Below are positions 5,090 through 5,144 of a stretch of DNA of 5,144 nt, piece by piece. This DNA is from an uncultured Fretibacterium sp. (GTDB lineage Bacteria > Synergistota > Synergistia > Synergistales > Aminobacteriaceae): assembly GCA_937892105.1 (NCBI GenBank), contig CALAUZ010000399.1, positions 1 to 5,144 of the forward strand. The letters run 5' to 3'. The notes under the pieces were generated by a model. The model was not told the origin of the DNA, did not search any database, and worked only from the letters and a program-made list of their open reading frames with translations. Both the position numbers and the translations under genes were made by a program. The first letter of the stretch is position 1; each line of letters starts with the position of its first letter.

Positions 5090-5144
5090 ACAAGGAGGAA
5101 ACCGAATGTCCGAACAAAATGCGAATATGACACTTCCAGACGCG
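5090..5144 (+). repeat. 55-nt direct repeat, copy B (runs to window end)
   Basis: Identical over its whole visible length to 4798-4852, including the ribosome binding site at 5092-5098 and the gene start. The match stops only because the window ends, so its real length is unknown. Confidence 0.95.
5106..5144 (+). CDS. 5' end of an unrecognised gene (continues past window)
   Basis: ATG 5106 follows AAGGAGG (5092-5098) at a 7-nt spacing. Thirteen codons are visible, MSEQNANMTLPDA, identical to those of the short ORF at 4814. Too little is visible to name a product. Its leader is the second copy of a duplicated module, so it was probably the template from which the short upstream ORF was copied, or the reverse. 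Confidence 0.55.
   Translation, partial: MSEQNANMTLPDA

Noticed and set aside
4691..5133. Two overlapping - strand ORFs across the terminal spacer
   Set aside because: They translate the tandem repeats (for example NADNADNAD-type runs), have no convincing start signals and oppose all other genes.

Overview
The window reads as an accessory region of a low-to-moderate GC Gram-positive (Firmicutes-like) genome, most likely the early/replication part of a prophage or phage. The evidence is same-strand compact gene order, strong AGGAGG-type ribosome binding sites, and a characteristic phage gene set: a VRR-NUC nuclease, an AntA/AntB-type antirepressor and a small SNF2-family helicase. The host species cannot be named from the sequence alone.

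Layout, all on the + strand: the 3' end of an unrecognised gene (1-215); a small stand-alone LuxR/GerE-type helix-turn-helix protein (248-538); a VRR-NUC nuclease (619-1047); an AntA-domain antirepressor lacking the usual C-terminal KilA-C part (1115-1648); an SNF2 helicase whose Walker A motif is split by a 495-nt group I intron without an internal protein gene (exon 1 1687-1773, intron 1774-2268, exon 2 2269-3693); a MazF/PemK-fold protein with a long low-complexity N-terminal extension (3683-4516), overlapping the helicase stop by 11 nt; and a 628-nt tail (4517-5144). The tail holds a tandemly duplicated leader: each copy has a small hairpin, CATTAT-type repeats, an AGGAGG site and the same first 13 codons. 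The upstream copy gives only a 24-codon ORF; the downstream copy runs off the window as the start of the next gene.

The VRR-NUC protein and the SNF2 helicase are a common pair in phage replication modules and probably act together on replicating or recombining DNA. The helicase can only be made as a full protein after the intron is removed, because the unspliced message stops after 30 codons. The helicase and MazF-like genes are probably translationally coupled.

The most unusual global property is a dense population of unrelated short tandem repeats (9, 10, 12 and 18 nt units, 2-4 copies each). They lie in spacers, in the intron, and in frame within four genes, including an insertion in the helicase and the N-termini of the HTH and antirepressor proteins. 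Main candidates for a second look are the intron in the P-loop with its conflicting splice-site rules, the repeat mosaic, the duplicated leader, and the MazF-like protein in which the expected catalytic arginine appears to be histidine.
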